Shown here: positions 1 to 38,200 of the stretch, one piece after another | How the letters are laid out: each line of letters starts with the position of its first letter | How positions within the stretch are numbered: the stretch's first letter is position 1 | Source of the DNA: Astropecten irregularis | Lineage: Eukaryota; Echinodermata; Asteroidea; Paxillosida; Astropectinidae | Length of the DNA stretch: 64,000 nucleotides | Reading direction: 5' to 3' | Assembly: GCA_963971285.1 (NCBI GenBank) | Contig: OZ020254.1 | Location: forward strand, 11,966,001 to 12,030,000 | Program-made: the position numbers and the translations under genes | The notes under the pieces: model-generated | The model's database searches: none | What the model saw: the letters and a program-made list of their open reading frames with translations, nothing else | Told to the model about the DNA's origin: nothing

Positions 1-199
1 TCGATGTACATGTACACAAAACGAGTACACACACTAGTGGTTCGTTGTATACCTTCACTTCATCATTTTGTCCCCATTCAACTAGCACTCTAGCAGGCCA
101 TAGACCCATGGCCAGCCAAACAACATCTAATCTTCCTAAGTAGGTGTTGAGGTCAGACCCACTGCAGCAGCTTAAACCTAACCAGATATTTATTCTTAC

Positions 200-245
200 C
201 TGTCAATAGCAGCACCAAAGTGAAGTACACTGCTGTGTTCGCCAT
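200..245 (-). CDS. First coding exon (signal peptide) of a secreted protein leaving the left edge
   Basis: On the minus strand an ATG at 245 opens MANTAVYFTLVLLLT and is followed after 46 nt by a consensus donor (GTAAGA), leaving phase 1. A short polar start followed by a hydrophobic run is a typical signal peptide. Phase-1 first introns are common in genes of modular extracellular proteins. The rest of the gene lies to the left of the window, so the product cannot be named. Confidence 0.6.
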
Positions 246-1299
246 CTTCCTCCAGATTTTGACTTCCTCCCAGTCTCAATGCAATTAGGCGTCCTACTCC
301 TATCTTCAGATGATGTTTTCTGTACCGCAGTGGACACATTGAACAACACATACAGCAGTGAACAAATATAATTGTGTATGCCGCACTATCGAAACGGATG
401 ACTGATTAATTTCAAGAACAGAATTGTGAACTGTGCTTAGCCACATGCAACGGAAATGAAATGAAAACTCAAGATATGGCCTTCAAAATACAACACGCGT
501 ATAGGCCTGCGGTACCGGATGAGGAGCTGAGAGTGAAAATGTACATGTATAGTTGCTGACTAAAGTCGTTCGTGGTACAATAGGAAGTAAGCCCACTTGC
601 AGCTCCATGGTTGCAGGAAGTTAAGACTCGTCCATTAAGGACAACAGACACTAGTGATTTTTTTTTAAGAGAAAAAAACCCTCAATTTTCGTAGATAGAA
701 TATAACTTGAAACTAATTCAAATTCTTTCTTACACTACTGATTGCAGTACTGTGTATTTATTTTAAATATTTCATAATTTGGAATGAGTTGACGCCTTAT
801 TCGAGTTGACGCCGAGTTGACTTTGACTAGTGTTACCCGTAATGCATGTACACTCCATAATTATATAATGTAAATCATCATAGGCCTAGGCCTACATCAT
901 CGTCCTATTGCTTCTTAGAGTCTAGTCGTTGCTCTTTGATATAGTTTGGCACAAGAGCAAGAAGCATGATAGCGAGTTAATTTTGTCGTCCGATAACTTG
1001 TACTTATAGTAAGTTGGCTTTGAAAGAGTATTTCCGTCAAACAATTAATTAGGACTCGTTACACCCAAACAATTAAGTTTAATAAACTGCTCTAAACTAC
1101 CCATCAGCCAAAATGATGACCTGAAATTTATCAAATGCTTGGAGTTAGGAGGGCCTGAGTCGCCTGACGCGTTTTGATCCTAGCATGATCTTTCGAAACG
1201 CGTCAGGCCCTCCAAACTCAAAGCAACAATAAGTTTTGAAAGTAGTTTTTGATAAGTTTTAAGCTTTTGAGTGATGCTGCAATAACATAATATGCTTAC
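246..1299. other. Flank with one foldback repeat, otherwise nothing recognised
   Basis: No coding signal seen. The interval 1075-1235 holds a small foldback repeat with GAGGGCCTGA and CGCGTCAGGCCCTCC arms. The same family recurs at 6548-6615, 29820-29905, 30145-30235 and 53518-53625. Confidence 0.5.
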
Positions 1300-1505
1300 C
1301 TTGTGGTTGAAACTTCGAGGAATAATCTACATCGACCAAGTTATCAGGTCTCGATTTTGCCAGACTAAAATTGAAAGTGATCGTCCTGGTCGACGGCTGG
1401 ACGAATACATATGCCTGTCCTTGAACGATATTGCATGCCGTGTTCCCGATGACCCGGTACGTGCCCGATTCCGGTGCGTCACACAGGGTCGATGACGCCA
1501 GCAAC
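1300..1505 (-). CDS. Orphan exon of a cysteine-containing, probably extracellular domain
   Basis: A 206-nt minus-strand stretch is open in one frame only, with an acceptor (ACAATAG) before it and a strong donor (GTAAGC) after it. The peptide includes TLCDAPESGTYRVIGNTAC and TRTITFNFSLAKSRPDNLVD, with two cysteines in a beta-like pattern. The exon enters in phase 2 and leaves in phase 1. It lies upstream of the signal-peptide exon at 200-245, so it cannot simply be a later exon of that gene. No matching upstream or downstream exon is convincing; a weak candidate start is the hydrophobic ATG peptide near 2439. Confidence 0.4.
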
Positions 1506-1964
1506 CTATTGTTATTCTAACAATTGTTATGGTAATGACCCACGCTCTTTGTGTCGATTTTCAGTCGACATAATGGTATTACAAGGAATATTAAGTGGGT
1601 CATACGTCATTGGGCATATGCTACGGGGAATTCTCCTCGCTTGGGGTGACACATATCATAACCATTTTTGGGCAGTTCCCATTGCTATTATGCCGGCCTG
1701 AATTCAATGTAGACGGCAAGGGAATTTCTCGCATATCCGGGACACCGTCACTAAAATCACCACCACATTATTGACACAGGATGGTACACGTCTTGAACTA
1801 AATATCAGCCAGTTATTAAGTTATAGGACTTGAGTGTGAGAAGTGAGAACTGCTTTCTCGATCAAGGAATATAACAGCTCAATGTGCAAAGTAAATACAC
1901 CGACAATAATACACAGGTTTACTAAACAAATACATGTACTTTGTATAGTATCCAGACAACTTCT

Positions 1965-2334
1965 TTAAAGGTAATATCATACTTTGTTTTTTTGTCAAAG
2001 AAGTACAGATTCATGGGCAAACATATCAAGAAAGATACAGTAACAGTCATCTGTGAAAATTTCAGTCCCATACGATGCCTACTTTTTGAGAAAACCGTGA
2101 AAAACGGCCGCAGTATTTTTTAAGTCTTTTCTCTTTCATTTTTGATCTTTGAAAAGATCAAAAAGATTTTAGGTCGTTGATTTACTAATTTTTTGATAAA
2201 TACACCATTTCAGGCGGAAATATTTTAACGGTATGTTTCTACTAGCATCATCTTCATCATGACCCTGAAATTTATACGTTAATCTGTGAACATTTCTGTT
2301 TTGGTATCTTACCAAAGTATGATACTACCTTTAA
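1965..2334 (-). mobile_element. MITE-1 copy, full length
   Basis: It is flanked by TTAA at 1965-1968 and 2331-2334, with terminal inverted repeats AGGTAATATCATACTTTG and AAAGTATGATACTACCT. It carries the family's internal GATCTTTGAAAAGATC hairpin. It has no coding capacity. A TTAA target points to piggyBac- or Kolobok-type mobilisation, but no partner transposase is proven. Confidence 0.85.
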
Positions 2335-2754
2335 TTGGTAACAATAATCAAGTTCATAATGATTAGGCATGGGGAACTTGCAAAGAAAGGTCTGGGTGGA
2401 GGCAAGCAAAAAAACAGTCAGACAACTTAAAAAGAACACGGCAGTAAATTTGAGTTTGCAGGATACTTCCATTTTTATACCGTCACCAACAGTTCTACAC
2501 AAAACGATATCTTTGCAACGATTCAATTCCAATGAGTTTCTTACTACATGTACATGTACATGTACATGTATTATGAACACAATCAAACTTCAACATCTGC
2601 ACGCGGGCTAAACAACAGATGAGCTGCATAGAGATCGTTACAATAGTAGGCGTGGTCAACCATACCCACATCCACCAATTCATCATATATTGATTAATAA
2701 TATTTATTGATAATTCACAGCACCTAATCTCTAACAACATTGCAAAACCGCATG

Positions 2755-2985
2755 GGTGCCCGAAACGAAGGCTTAGGCTCAGGCTCCAGCTCTGTCATCC
2801 ATAATGCTGAAAATATAGGTTGCTTTATTACATTGAAGCTGAAGCTCTGTTTTCCTTTTCAAACTAAAAAATCCACTTCAGAACTGCAGCCAAAAGCCTC
2901 TATTTTGATAACCGTTATTTCAGAATGGATTCACGGGAGCCGGAGCCTGAGAGGGAGCCTGAGCCTCCATTTCGTAAACGCCCGT
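2755..2985 (+). repeat. Hexamer-ended repeat (GAGCCT family), copy 1
   Basis: It has a unique core beginning CTCTGTCATCCATAATG and ending near TTTCAGAATGGATTCAC. The core is flanked on both sides by short GGCTCC/GAGCCT runs. Other copies carry the same core with much longer hexamer arrays at one end. Confidence 0.7.
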
Positions 2986-3404
2986 CTAATACGTTTTGCT
3001 TTGTATACTAAACTACATATCACAATAATAATTAGGCCTATACAACCATAATTAAAAACGTTTGGGCTTGTCTTCACAAAAAAATAATTTACAACCCATC
3101 TCTACTGCTAATCAAGTTACGGTTTTTCTAAATTTAACATTTAAAGCTTTATCGAATATGTTTCTTACCTTTTATGATACTGGATACTTGGTAGCAAAAA
3201 TATATCTCTTGCATTATAAAAATAAATTCTCTTTGATCGAAAAGAAAATCTTAGGGTACCATTTGAAACGCTATAAGAGGTATATCAGAAAAGGGGCTTT
3301 TGGTTTAGTTTGGTCTAGTATTATATTGTTTATGGACAAAGCATAATTCAGATTCCAATACAGTTTCACTTAGAAGTGCAAAGATTTCTTACGTGCTAAT
3401 TTAA

Positions 3405-4020
3405 ATATCTTCTCAATTATTGGTTATGGAACAGAAGCCTGGGGCCAATTTCATAGAGCTGCTTAGCACAAAATTTCTCTAAGCATGGCATTTTGTGTCT
3501 TAATAAAAACAGGATTAACGACCAAATTTCCATGTTTTGAGTATCACTTGCAATTGTTCTTTGACTGTTGTTCGCTGACCATGAATATCAAATCGAATTT
3601 TCTATGGTGGTTTGTTTTAGTGGGAAAATTATTTTTATGCTAAGCAATTGTTTTGTGCTAAGCAGCTTTATGAAATTGGCCCCTGGACATTCAGTATTAG
3701 GTAATCGAACATAAAATTAGAGCGTTCGGGTACTGGTGCCACAGAAGAATCTCAAAGGTTAGATGGACTAAATAAGATATCAAATGAAAGGATTCCCCAA
3801 TGGATGGAAGCAAAAGAAATGTTAGCAGACAGTTATTTACTGTCTGTTTTAAGGACAGGAAGCTTCGCTTTGCAGGACATATTTTGAGGAGTTCTAGCGG
3901 AAGACTACTAAACGTAGAATGCACTATTAACGGTAGAAGAGATCGGGGAAGACAAGAAGTAGCTTAGGGAAATGATGTTAAGGATTGGAGTGGGAAAACA
4001 TCTATGAGAGAAGCAAAAAA
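3405..4020 (+). mobile_element. LINE 3' fragment, interrupted by a foldback element
   Basis: Translated pieces match the end of non-LTR retrotransposon ORF2: GYGTEAW near 3425, then KLRFAGHILRSSSGR and GRRDRGRQEVA around 3845-3960. A foldback element at 3443-3681 splits the first motif. The LINE copy has stops and frame changes and is a fossil. The clade is not assigned. Confidence 0.65.
3443..3681. mobile_element. Foldback MITE (GGCCAATTTCATAGAGC family), copy 1
   Basis: Arms GGCCAATTTCATAGAGCTGC and GCAGCTTTATGAAATTGGCC are inverted. CCTGG is duplicated at 3438-3442 and 3682-3686. Removing the element and one CCTGG restores the LINE reading E-A-W-T. Related copies lie at 14135-14378, 32783-32880 (partial) and 54624-54852. 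Confidence 0.8.
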
Positions 4021-4448
4021 GGAATGCTGAGGAAAGAGAGATCTAGTGAGTCATTCTTGTCAACCTTCGAATCGGAGAAGGTACCGCACGATCGATAATG
4101 GATAATTCCAGATTTTGGATGAAGGGGACGGAAGCAAGGACAGAGCCGAGGTTTCGAAAGAAAGCCCCACTGACTGACTGAAGAAGAGACCCACCACAGA
4201 CTTAGAAGCGATCCAGGTTTCAGTACTTTCGTTTGGGCCTAGGCCTGGGCTGATACAAGGAACAACAATGCTTATAGAACATACTAATAGGCTACTTAAA
4301 ATCAAACTAATTTCCCATTGTGCGTTTCTGTACTTATTTCTATTCACATCAAAAATCAATATATTTTTTATGAGTGGATGTACATAACTTTATTTTCTGT
4401 TTAAGTAATACACTAGGCCTATTGGTCGACTAATTTCTTTGCCAACTT

Positions 4449-6214
4449 GACACCCAGTTTAACCCAGATGAGTGTTTGAGTGGATACACAGAACCTGTTG
4501 ATTTTTGTTTTTAGACACCCACATTTCGTTACCAGTGACACCTAGTTTAACCCAGATGGGTGTTTGAGTGGATAGACAGAGCCTGTTGATTTTTGTTTAA
4601 GACACCCACATTTCGTTAACAGTGACATCCAGTTTACCCCCAGATGGGTGTTTGAGTGGATACTCAGAACCTATTAATTTTTGTTTAAGACACCTTCATT
4701 TCGTTAACAGTGACATCCAGTTTACCCCCAGATGGGTGTTTGAGTGGATACACAGAACCTATTAATTTTTGTTTAAGACACCTTCATTTCGTTACCAGTG
4801 ACACCCAGTTTACCCCCAGATGGGTGTTTGAGTGGATACTCAGAACCTGTTGATTTTTGTTTAAGACACCTTCATTTCGTTACCAGTGACACCCAGTTTA
4901 CCCCAGATGGGTGTTTGAGTGGATACTCAGAACCTGTTGATTTTTGTTTAAGACACCTTCATTTCGTTACCAGTGACACCCAGTTTACCCCAGATGGGTG
5001 TTTGAATGGATACTCAGAACCTGTTGATTTTTGTTTAAGACACCTTCATTTCGTTACCAGTGACACCCAGTTTACCCCAGATGGGTGTTTGAGTGGATAC
5101 TCAGAACCTGTTGATTTTTGTTTAAGACACCTTCATTTCGTTACCAGTGACATCCAGTTTACCCCCAGATGGGTGTTTGAGTGGATACACAGAACCTGTT
5201 GATTTTTGTTTAAGACACCCACGTTTCGTTAACAGTGACACCCAGTTTACCCCAGATGGGTGTTTGAATGGATACACAGAACCTATTAATTTTTGTTTAA
5301 GACACCTTCATTTCGTTACCAGTGACACCCAGTTTACCCCCAGATGGGTGTTTGAGTGGATACTCAGAACCTATTAATTTTTGTTTAAGACACCTTCATT
5401 TCGTTACCAGTGACACCCAGTTTACCCCCAGATGGGTGTTTGAGTGGATACACAGAACCTATTAATTTTTGTTTAAGACACCTTCATTTCGTTACCAGTG
5501 ACACCCAGTTTACCCCAGATGGGTGTTTGAGTGGATACACAGAACCTATTAATTTTTGTTTAAGACACCTTCATTTCGTTACCAGTGACACCCAGTTTAC
5601 CCCCAGATGGGTGTTTGAGTGGATACTCAGAACCTGTTGATTTTTGTTTAAGACACCTTCATTTCGTTACCAGTGACACCCAGTTTACCCCCAGATGGGT
5701 GTTTGAATGGATACTCAGAACCTGTTGATTTTTGTTTAAGACACCTTCATTTCGTTACCAGTGACACCCAGTTTACCCCCAGATGGGTGTTTGAGTGGAT
5801 ACTCAGAACCTGTTGATTTTTGTTTAAGACACCTTCATTTCGTTACCAGTGACACCCAGTTTACCCCAGATGGGTGTTTGAATGGATACACAGAACCTAT
5901 TAATTTTTGTTTAAGACACCTTCATTTCGTTACCAGTGACACCCAGTTTACCCCAGATGGGTGTTTGAGTGGATACACAGAACCTATTAATTTTTGTTTA
6001 AGACACCTTCATTTCGTTACCAGTGACACCCAGTTTACCCCCAGATGGGTGTTTGAGTGGATACTCAGAACCTGTTGATTTTTGTTTAAGACACCTTCAT
6101 TTCGTTACCAGTGACATCCAGTTTACCCCCAGATGGGTGTTTGAGTGGATACACAGAACCTGTTGATTTTTGTTTAAGACACCCACGTTTCGTTGCCAGT
6201 GACACCCAGTTTAA
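4449..6214 (+). repeat. Satellite of 87/88-bp units, about 20 copies
   Basis: Each unit contains GATGGGTGTTTGAGTGGATA, an ACAGAACCTGTTGATTTTTG block and TTCGTTACCAGTGACACCCA. Units differ mainly by CCCC versus CCCCC (87 or 88 bp) and by two variants, CCTGTTGAT and CCTATTAAT. The first and last units are the most diverged. The array starts about 120 bp beyond the stop codon of the Skeletor gene and may lie in its 3' UTR or just downstream. Apparent open frames are runs of 87-bp units. Confidence 0.95.
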
Positions 6215-6332
6215 CTCAGAACCCATGCATTTGAAAATAGGTTTCGATGTGCATCACCATGAAACCTAGTTGACTATACAGATTTCGGTTCACTGGTATC
6301 ATCCTCTAGCGGGTTTATGGGGGACACACCTA

Positions 6333-31927
<25,595 letters not shown>

Positions 31928-32886
31928 TTTTCGAAAACAAGTCTAGCCCTTATCTTTGAAACCAGCAAGATGCAGGAAACTTGCTGCAAAGCGTCTGAAA
32001 CTAAAAGTGAAAAAAGACAAACTTTCACTTCGGTTAAATCCTTTCAAACAAAATCTATTTGTTTCTCTAGGCAGTTTATAAACTTAATACAAAGATGACT
32101 CAAGAGTTTTCTACTTGAACGTGGAATTATTCACTATGTGAATTATGTGGTTAAATGCTATAGACCCTATAATTTGTTTTGCTATGCAGTGGAATAGAAC
32201 CAGAAAAAAACATCAACCGCCCAGCTTACCGGCCTCACCAGAAGTGTTGCCTATGCATAAACTGTGCTTTAAGCTATGGCCAGTTCTCAACAATGCTGAC
32301 TATAAAAAAAAAAATACAGTGTCGCGTACTTACTTTCCCAGAGGAAGGCTACGATATACCTTTTGATCATAAAATAACCTTCCTTCATCAATGGGGCGGA
32401 TTTGGAATGGTGGTATTCATCCATACTGTTACCATGGCAACAAGACAATGGCATATTGAAAACACAATGTCAATAAGGCACCATCGAATAATGGTCCTTT
32501 CCCATTTTGTTTTTGTATGGGAGGGGGGGGGGGGGTCATTATGGGACATGCAATTCAGCATTAAATGTGCAATATTCCCGAGCCTATAAAAAAAGTATCT
32601 TGTTTTGTTAGTGTGAACAACATACAGCAACACTGTGTGTGTAAAATATTGTTATGTTAAGGGAGTGTATGCATTATTATGACCGTGTTATGTGTGCATT
32701 GTGAAAGATGACTATGCATAGCTAACCGCAGTTTTATTAGTATAATGCAAGTACGAGGTACCCAACCAGTACTCGGTAATGTCCTGTGGCCACTTTTACG
32801 GCGCTGCTAAGCACATACATTTGCTTAGCACAAAAAAGTCTTGGCCATTAAAACAAATCACCGTTGAACACAGGGACATTTGGTTG

Positions 32887-32945
32887 TTAAAGGTAATACA
32901 TGTATCATACATAATATGTATGATACATGTAATTATTACCTTTAA
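32887..32945. mobile_element. 59-bp palindrome bounded by TTAA
   Basis: TTAA-AGGTAATACATGTATCATA pairs with its inverted copy, with about 3-7 unpaired central bases. It looks like a MITE-1 reduced to its ends. Confidence 0.75.
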
Positions 32946-32971
32946 CAACCAAATTAAAACCAATAAAAAAC

Positions 32972-33628
32972 ATATTAGGTTTTTATGAAAGGAATACAGC
33001 CTTCGATAGGAAAGAATATCAAGACCGATACAGTAACAGTCATCTGTGAAAACTTCAGTCCCATACGATGCCCACGTTTTGAGAAAACAGTGAAAAACAA
33101 CCACAGTATTTCTAAAGTCTTTTCTCTTTAATTTTTGATCTTTTAAAGGTAGTATCATACTTTGGTAAGAAACCAAAATGAGAAATGTTTACAGATTTAC
33201 GTTTAACTCACAGGGTATGAAGGTGATGGTGGTAGAAACATACCATTAAAATGTTTCTGTCTGAAATTGTGTTTTTTTCCCAGAAATTAGTAAAACAACG
33301 ACAGGAAATCTTTTTGATCTTTTAAAATTTCAAAAATAAAAGAGAAAAGACTTAAGAAATACTGTGGCTGTTTGTCACTGTTTTCTCAAAACGTGGGCAC
33401 CGTATGGGACTGAAATTTTCACAGATGATTGTTAATGTATCTGTTTTGATATTTTTGCCCATTAATCTGTTTTTCTTTTGATAAAAACCAAAGTATGATA
33501 TTACCTTTAAAAGTTAGTTGTTTTATAATTTCTGGATAAATACACAATTTCAGGAGAATTTGTTTAACGGTATGTTTCTACCACCACTATTTCTTCATAC
33601 GCTGTAAGTTATACGTAAATCTGTGAAT
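32972..33628 (-). mobile_element. MITE-1 copy split by another MITE-1 (33143-33510)
   Basis: The left part ends in TTTTTGATCTTTTAA and the right part resumes as TTAAAAGTTAGTTGTTTTA...TTTCTGGATAAATACAC, with the insertion at the TTAA of the internal hairpin. Confidence 0.72.
33143..33510 (+). mobile_element. MITE-1 copy nested in MITE-1
   Basis: TTAA at 33143-33146 and 33507-33510. Both inverted ends are intact. Confidence 0.82.
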
Positions 33629-34123
33629 AAGTGGATAGGCATGGCACTCATGGAGCGCCGTACTATAACAGTCAGTTTTGTATAGTCAATCAGCATTGTG
33701 TGGTTGAGGCCAATACTCCAGTGACGTACATTTTTTTGACACCGCAGAAGGACACGCTGCCGCATTTTTTACAATACAATTTGCAATCAGTGGATGATCC
33801 TTTCATAATGATAATCTATAATGGGAGGTCAACAATATCCGCTTCCATAGCAACCACAGAAGCAACCTTTAAAAGAAATGAATGGACCCTGAAACCATAT
33901 GACACGATGAATTTTGAACAATGCACAAAATATATGAGATAAACCATGGTACGGTACGCAGTGGCACCGATACCCAGGGGTAAAGTTATATACTGCACAG
34001 GATTTTGCATTGTCAGTGTCATGACTGCGCATTATAATTATTATGTTAATAATTGGGAATGATGAAAGAATCCCAAAGTACCAATCACTTTTATATTTGT
34101 TTCTTCATAGAAAACGATTAACT

Positions 34124-34468
34124 TTAAAGATAGTATCACACTTTGGTAAGAAACCAAAACAGAAATGTATACAGATTTAGGGGGGCCTACGCATGTTTAC
34201 AGGGTATGAAGGTGGTGGTGGTAGAAACATACCGTTAAAGGTTTTCCGCTTGAAATGGTGTATTTATCCAGAAATTAGTAAAACAACGACCGAAAATCTT
34301 TTTGATCTCTTAAAAGAGAAAAGACTTAAAAAATATCGTGGCCGTTTTTCACTGTTTTCTCAAAAAGTGGGCACCGTGTAGGACTGAAATTTTCACAAAT
34401 TACTTTTACTGTATATTTTTGCCCACGAATCTGTATTTCTTTGACAAAAACTAAAGTATGACCTTTAA
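34124..34468 (+). mobile_element. MITE-1 copy in the intergenic region
   Basis: TTAA at 34124-34127 and 34465-34468. The left end reads AGATAGTATCACACTTTGG. It lies between the two divergent genes, 744 bp before the PTCD3 ATG. Confidence 0.78.
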
Positions 34469-35211
34469 TGTAAAATAAGTTAACCGTAAACTGCCAAAAT
34501 ATTATGCAAATGCGCCACGTCATTGCCTGAAGTAAGTCATCGGTTTTTCCCAGCAAAGCCCAAAACAAAATAAACACAAACATTAAATAAAACAAAAATA
34601 ATAAGGTAACAAAAACAACAACGATAATAATTATTGTACGGTAACCTGTAATGGCTAATAGCTTAATTTTTTGTTTACTGTATTTTTTCCTAACCTATAT
34701 GAAAACTTTATCTGTCAACACTTTTAATTATTTTTGTCAAAAGCTTATTCCTCACTCCGTAGACTATATATCTACGGAAGATGAAAATCGTGGATATTGG
34801 GAAAACAAATTTGAATTGTTTTTCCATTAGAAACTGTCAAACAAATTTATTGTATTGTGATCTGACATCGGTTGAAATAATAGCGCCCTCTATAATGTTT
34901 GGTTCTTCTTTAGTAATTTTTAGTCATTTGCTGTGATTTTGTCATCTGAGCATGTCTGGAGCTTGGATCAATTTTTGTCGAGTTTCGATTATTTTAGGGG
35001 TGTTTGTTTCAATTCAATCCCTGTCCGAACTACAGTTTAAGTTGCACAAACCAAAGAATAATTCCATCGCCGTCTATTGAAGTGCGCCCTCTATCAATCC
35101 TAAAAGTCAGACGAAACTTTATTCTAAAATAGTCTGGTTACACGGGATTGAAACATTTGGCATGCGGATAACGTGCTACATACGTCTAGGTACAATACAG
35201 TAAAGGCAAAG
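34469..35211. promoter_or_regulatory. Region upstream of the PTCD3 start
   Basis: This unique, AT-rich stretch should hold the PTCD3 promoter and 5' UTR. No TATA box or other defined site can be supported. Confidence 0.35.
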
Positions 35212-38200
35212 ATGGCTGCCCCCACGAGAATTTTCACGCTCTGTCGTCCCTTCTCAAAATCTACGCTAACTTCATGTTTCCGGAGGTTTGTGCTCTAGAA
35301 ATTATATTGTGTTATGTCCGGCATTATTGCTGGTTTTGTGTAATGAATTTTGTCTAGGTTTGACACGTATATTTCTGTGTAATATTTAAGCTTAGAACCT
35401 GGCCACCGTTTTTATGTAAATTGTAATTCACTAAATAATTAATAGCACTGCGCACTTAAGCTAAAAATAGCACCGAACCTCAGACAAATATTGCAACCGG
35501 CCATGCAAACGTGTGGTGAGTGGGGGTATGTGCGCGCGTGCATGCATGGTGTGACGTCATTAGTGCGGAACGCTATTGGGGGATTGTGATAAGACGGGTC
35601 CCAAAGGAAAACTACTTTTTACTTATATTAGGGCCTACCTAGGGCTAGGGGATAAGCCTTATCGCAAATACCGCCTGGTTGATTTTGGACAATAGTCAAA
35701 AGGCACTGTGGGAAGGGAAAAGGTACAAAATATGCCCCTTTTTCCTTCCCATGGTGCCTTTCCACCATTGTCCAAAATCAACCAGGCGGTATTTGCGATA
35801 AGGCTTATTGTGGGTTGACGGGTCCTAAAGCTATAAAGGAAAGGAAACTACTTTTTGAAAAGTAACTTACCTACATATACTTTGTTGGTCTCCTCCTCTA
35901 TATTACCAAGTTTAAATTTTTGGAAAGAGGGCAGGGCTTTGATTTTTGAGGGAAATTATGGGGTAAAAACGGTTACCAAGATTGTAACATTTCACCGCCG
36001 CACGGACGGCCGCAGACGAGAATAGTCTGGTTTCCACTCTGACATTTTGAGGACTCTTGATCTGTTGAGTCTGGGCACTAGACTAGCCAGACCAGACAAA
36101 ATGGCCTCACGCGATCAGACGGTCTGTTTTAAAGTTTACAAGAAGCGCGTAAGAAAATTGAATTTTAACCCTGAAATGTTTAACAAATTTCTTCAATCTA
36201 GGCTTTTAAGGACCCAGGAACATTTGCTGAAAGTCAAAAGTATCATTTTTGAGGAGTAGAAGTTAGTTCAGAACCCAAAAAATCAATGTGTTTTGGGATC
36301 CCGTCAACCCACAATCGCCCCTACCTAAATACACGTTCGTGGTGTCCTCTTCTACATTATTAGCAAGGTTAATTTTGTGGAAAGAGGGCAGGGCTTTGAT
36401 TTTTGAGGGATATTATGGGGTAAAAACGGTACGGACGGCCGCAGACGAGAATAGTCTTGTTTCCACTCTGACATTTAAAGCATTCTTGATCTGTTGGGTC
36501 TGCGCACTAGACTAACCAGACCAGACAAAATTGCTTTTTTACACTGAAATGTTGCACAAATCTAGGCTTTTAAGGACCCAGGAACATTTGCCGAAAGTCA
36601 AAAGTATCATTTTTGAGGGGTAGAAGCTACATGTATTTATGAGCTAAAATAATCATTGTTTTGGGGGATCCCGTCTTATCACAATCCCCGGTATTTTGCC
36701 TTGCCGGCATTCTTCCTGCAAATGCTGTTTTGCCGTTCCCTTATTAAAGTCCGGCAAAATAACCTTTAGAAGGGTGGCATGACGTACATGTACATTGGCC
36801 AAAAATGGGAATAGGGGTTATAAAGGCTATAAATTGTCAGCAAAATAATACAATTTCTTACTAATTTTGTACAACTTAGAACTTACAAGCGGTTCCTGGA
36901 CCTAGTCACTAGCAGTATAACTGCTTCTATGTACTAGGCCTAACATAACTAGGGTTATTCAAGTGTATAGGAACCAGTTGTACACAATTACCCACTTTCT
37001 TAATTTATTTGTTAGCCCATTTTAAGTTAGGCCTATGACTTTGTTTTCTTCTTGGTGGGGTAACATTAACCTAGCCCCACTAGAGTTCCACAGGATTTGA
37101 CAAACTGGCTGACCCTTAGCTGCATGCTGGTTCTATAGTTTATAATTGGTGTAGCAAAATCATTCAGATTTAAAAATATTGAGGTGCTCAAAATTACGAT
37201 GTGTGCACAGAATTTCTGACTCAAAGTCAATGGATGTCGATGATCGCTGATGTCTCAACTCTCACAACAGTCTTTTTTTGGTGAATAAAATACCAAGTTA
37301 AAGAGTTATTCACCAAAGTTTCCTTGGTCTACATGTATACGCTCAGTTCCCACTGCTTTTTCAAGATGGCGATCAATATTTTGTGTAACAGCTGTTTCAT
37401 GCTCACACAAATACTGTGCAACGGACAACTTATATTAAGCACAGTACATGTACAAGGGCGAGTGAGCATGAAACAATTTCAACTAGCCTCGATCTGTGTA
37501 GCTTAGTCTTAGGCCATACTTCCACAAGTTCTGAGGTCATTCTTGGCAGAAATTGACAAGTGTTTCATGACGATGTTTTGAAATTATAGGTGCGTGTACG
37601 TCAGCAGTTGTCATGGACAGGAGGCAGTGGTGAGCCAGGAAGCACAGAGGTCTGTTCAGGCTCCAAAGAGGAAGAAAAGGTACAGCATGCTGAAGTTGTT
37701 GATCAATTGACAACCTCACTGAGACTTTGTCTGGAAAAGTCAATTTAGGAGAAATCCTGCCTTGGTGTGGTGGCGTCCCTTGTTATTGCCTTATTGTTCC
37801 CTGCCATTGCCTTAGTGTGCCTTGTCATTGCCTTGGTGTCCCTTGTCATTGCCTTTGTGTCCCTCACTATTGCCTTATTGTCCCTTGTCATTGCCTTAGT
37901 GTCCTTCACCATTGCCTAAGTGTCCCTCATCATTGCCTAAGTGTCCTTCACCATTGCTTTAGTGTCCCTTGTCATTGCCTTAGTGTCCCTCATCATTGCC
38001 TTAGTGTCCCTCATCATTGTCTTAGTGTCCCTCATCAGTGCCTAAGTAGTGTCCCTTGTCATTGCCTTAGTGTCCCTCATCATTGCCTTAGTGTCCCTTT
38101 TCATTGCCTTAGTGTCCCTCATCATTGCCTTAGTGTCCCTCGTCATTGCCTTAGTGTCCCTCGTCATTGCCTTAGTGTCCCTCATCATTGCCTTAGTGTC

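Noticed and set aside
2272-2586. Secreted protein starting MEVSCKLKFTAVFFLSC on the minus strand
   Set aside because: The hydrophobic start is plausible, but the only phase-matching donor (AAGTTCCC) is weak and the frame runs into a MITE-1 end. Kept only as a possible partner of the 1300-1505 exon.
4798-6078. Apparent repeat protein with DGCLSGY units
   Set aside because: The frame is open only across 87-bp units and breaks at every 88-bp unit. It is a noncoding satellite.
35652-35808. microRNA precursor
   Set aside because: The stem is far longer and more perfect than a typical animal pre-miRNA and is part of an inverted-repeat element. It is reported as an element instead.
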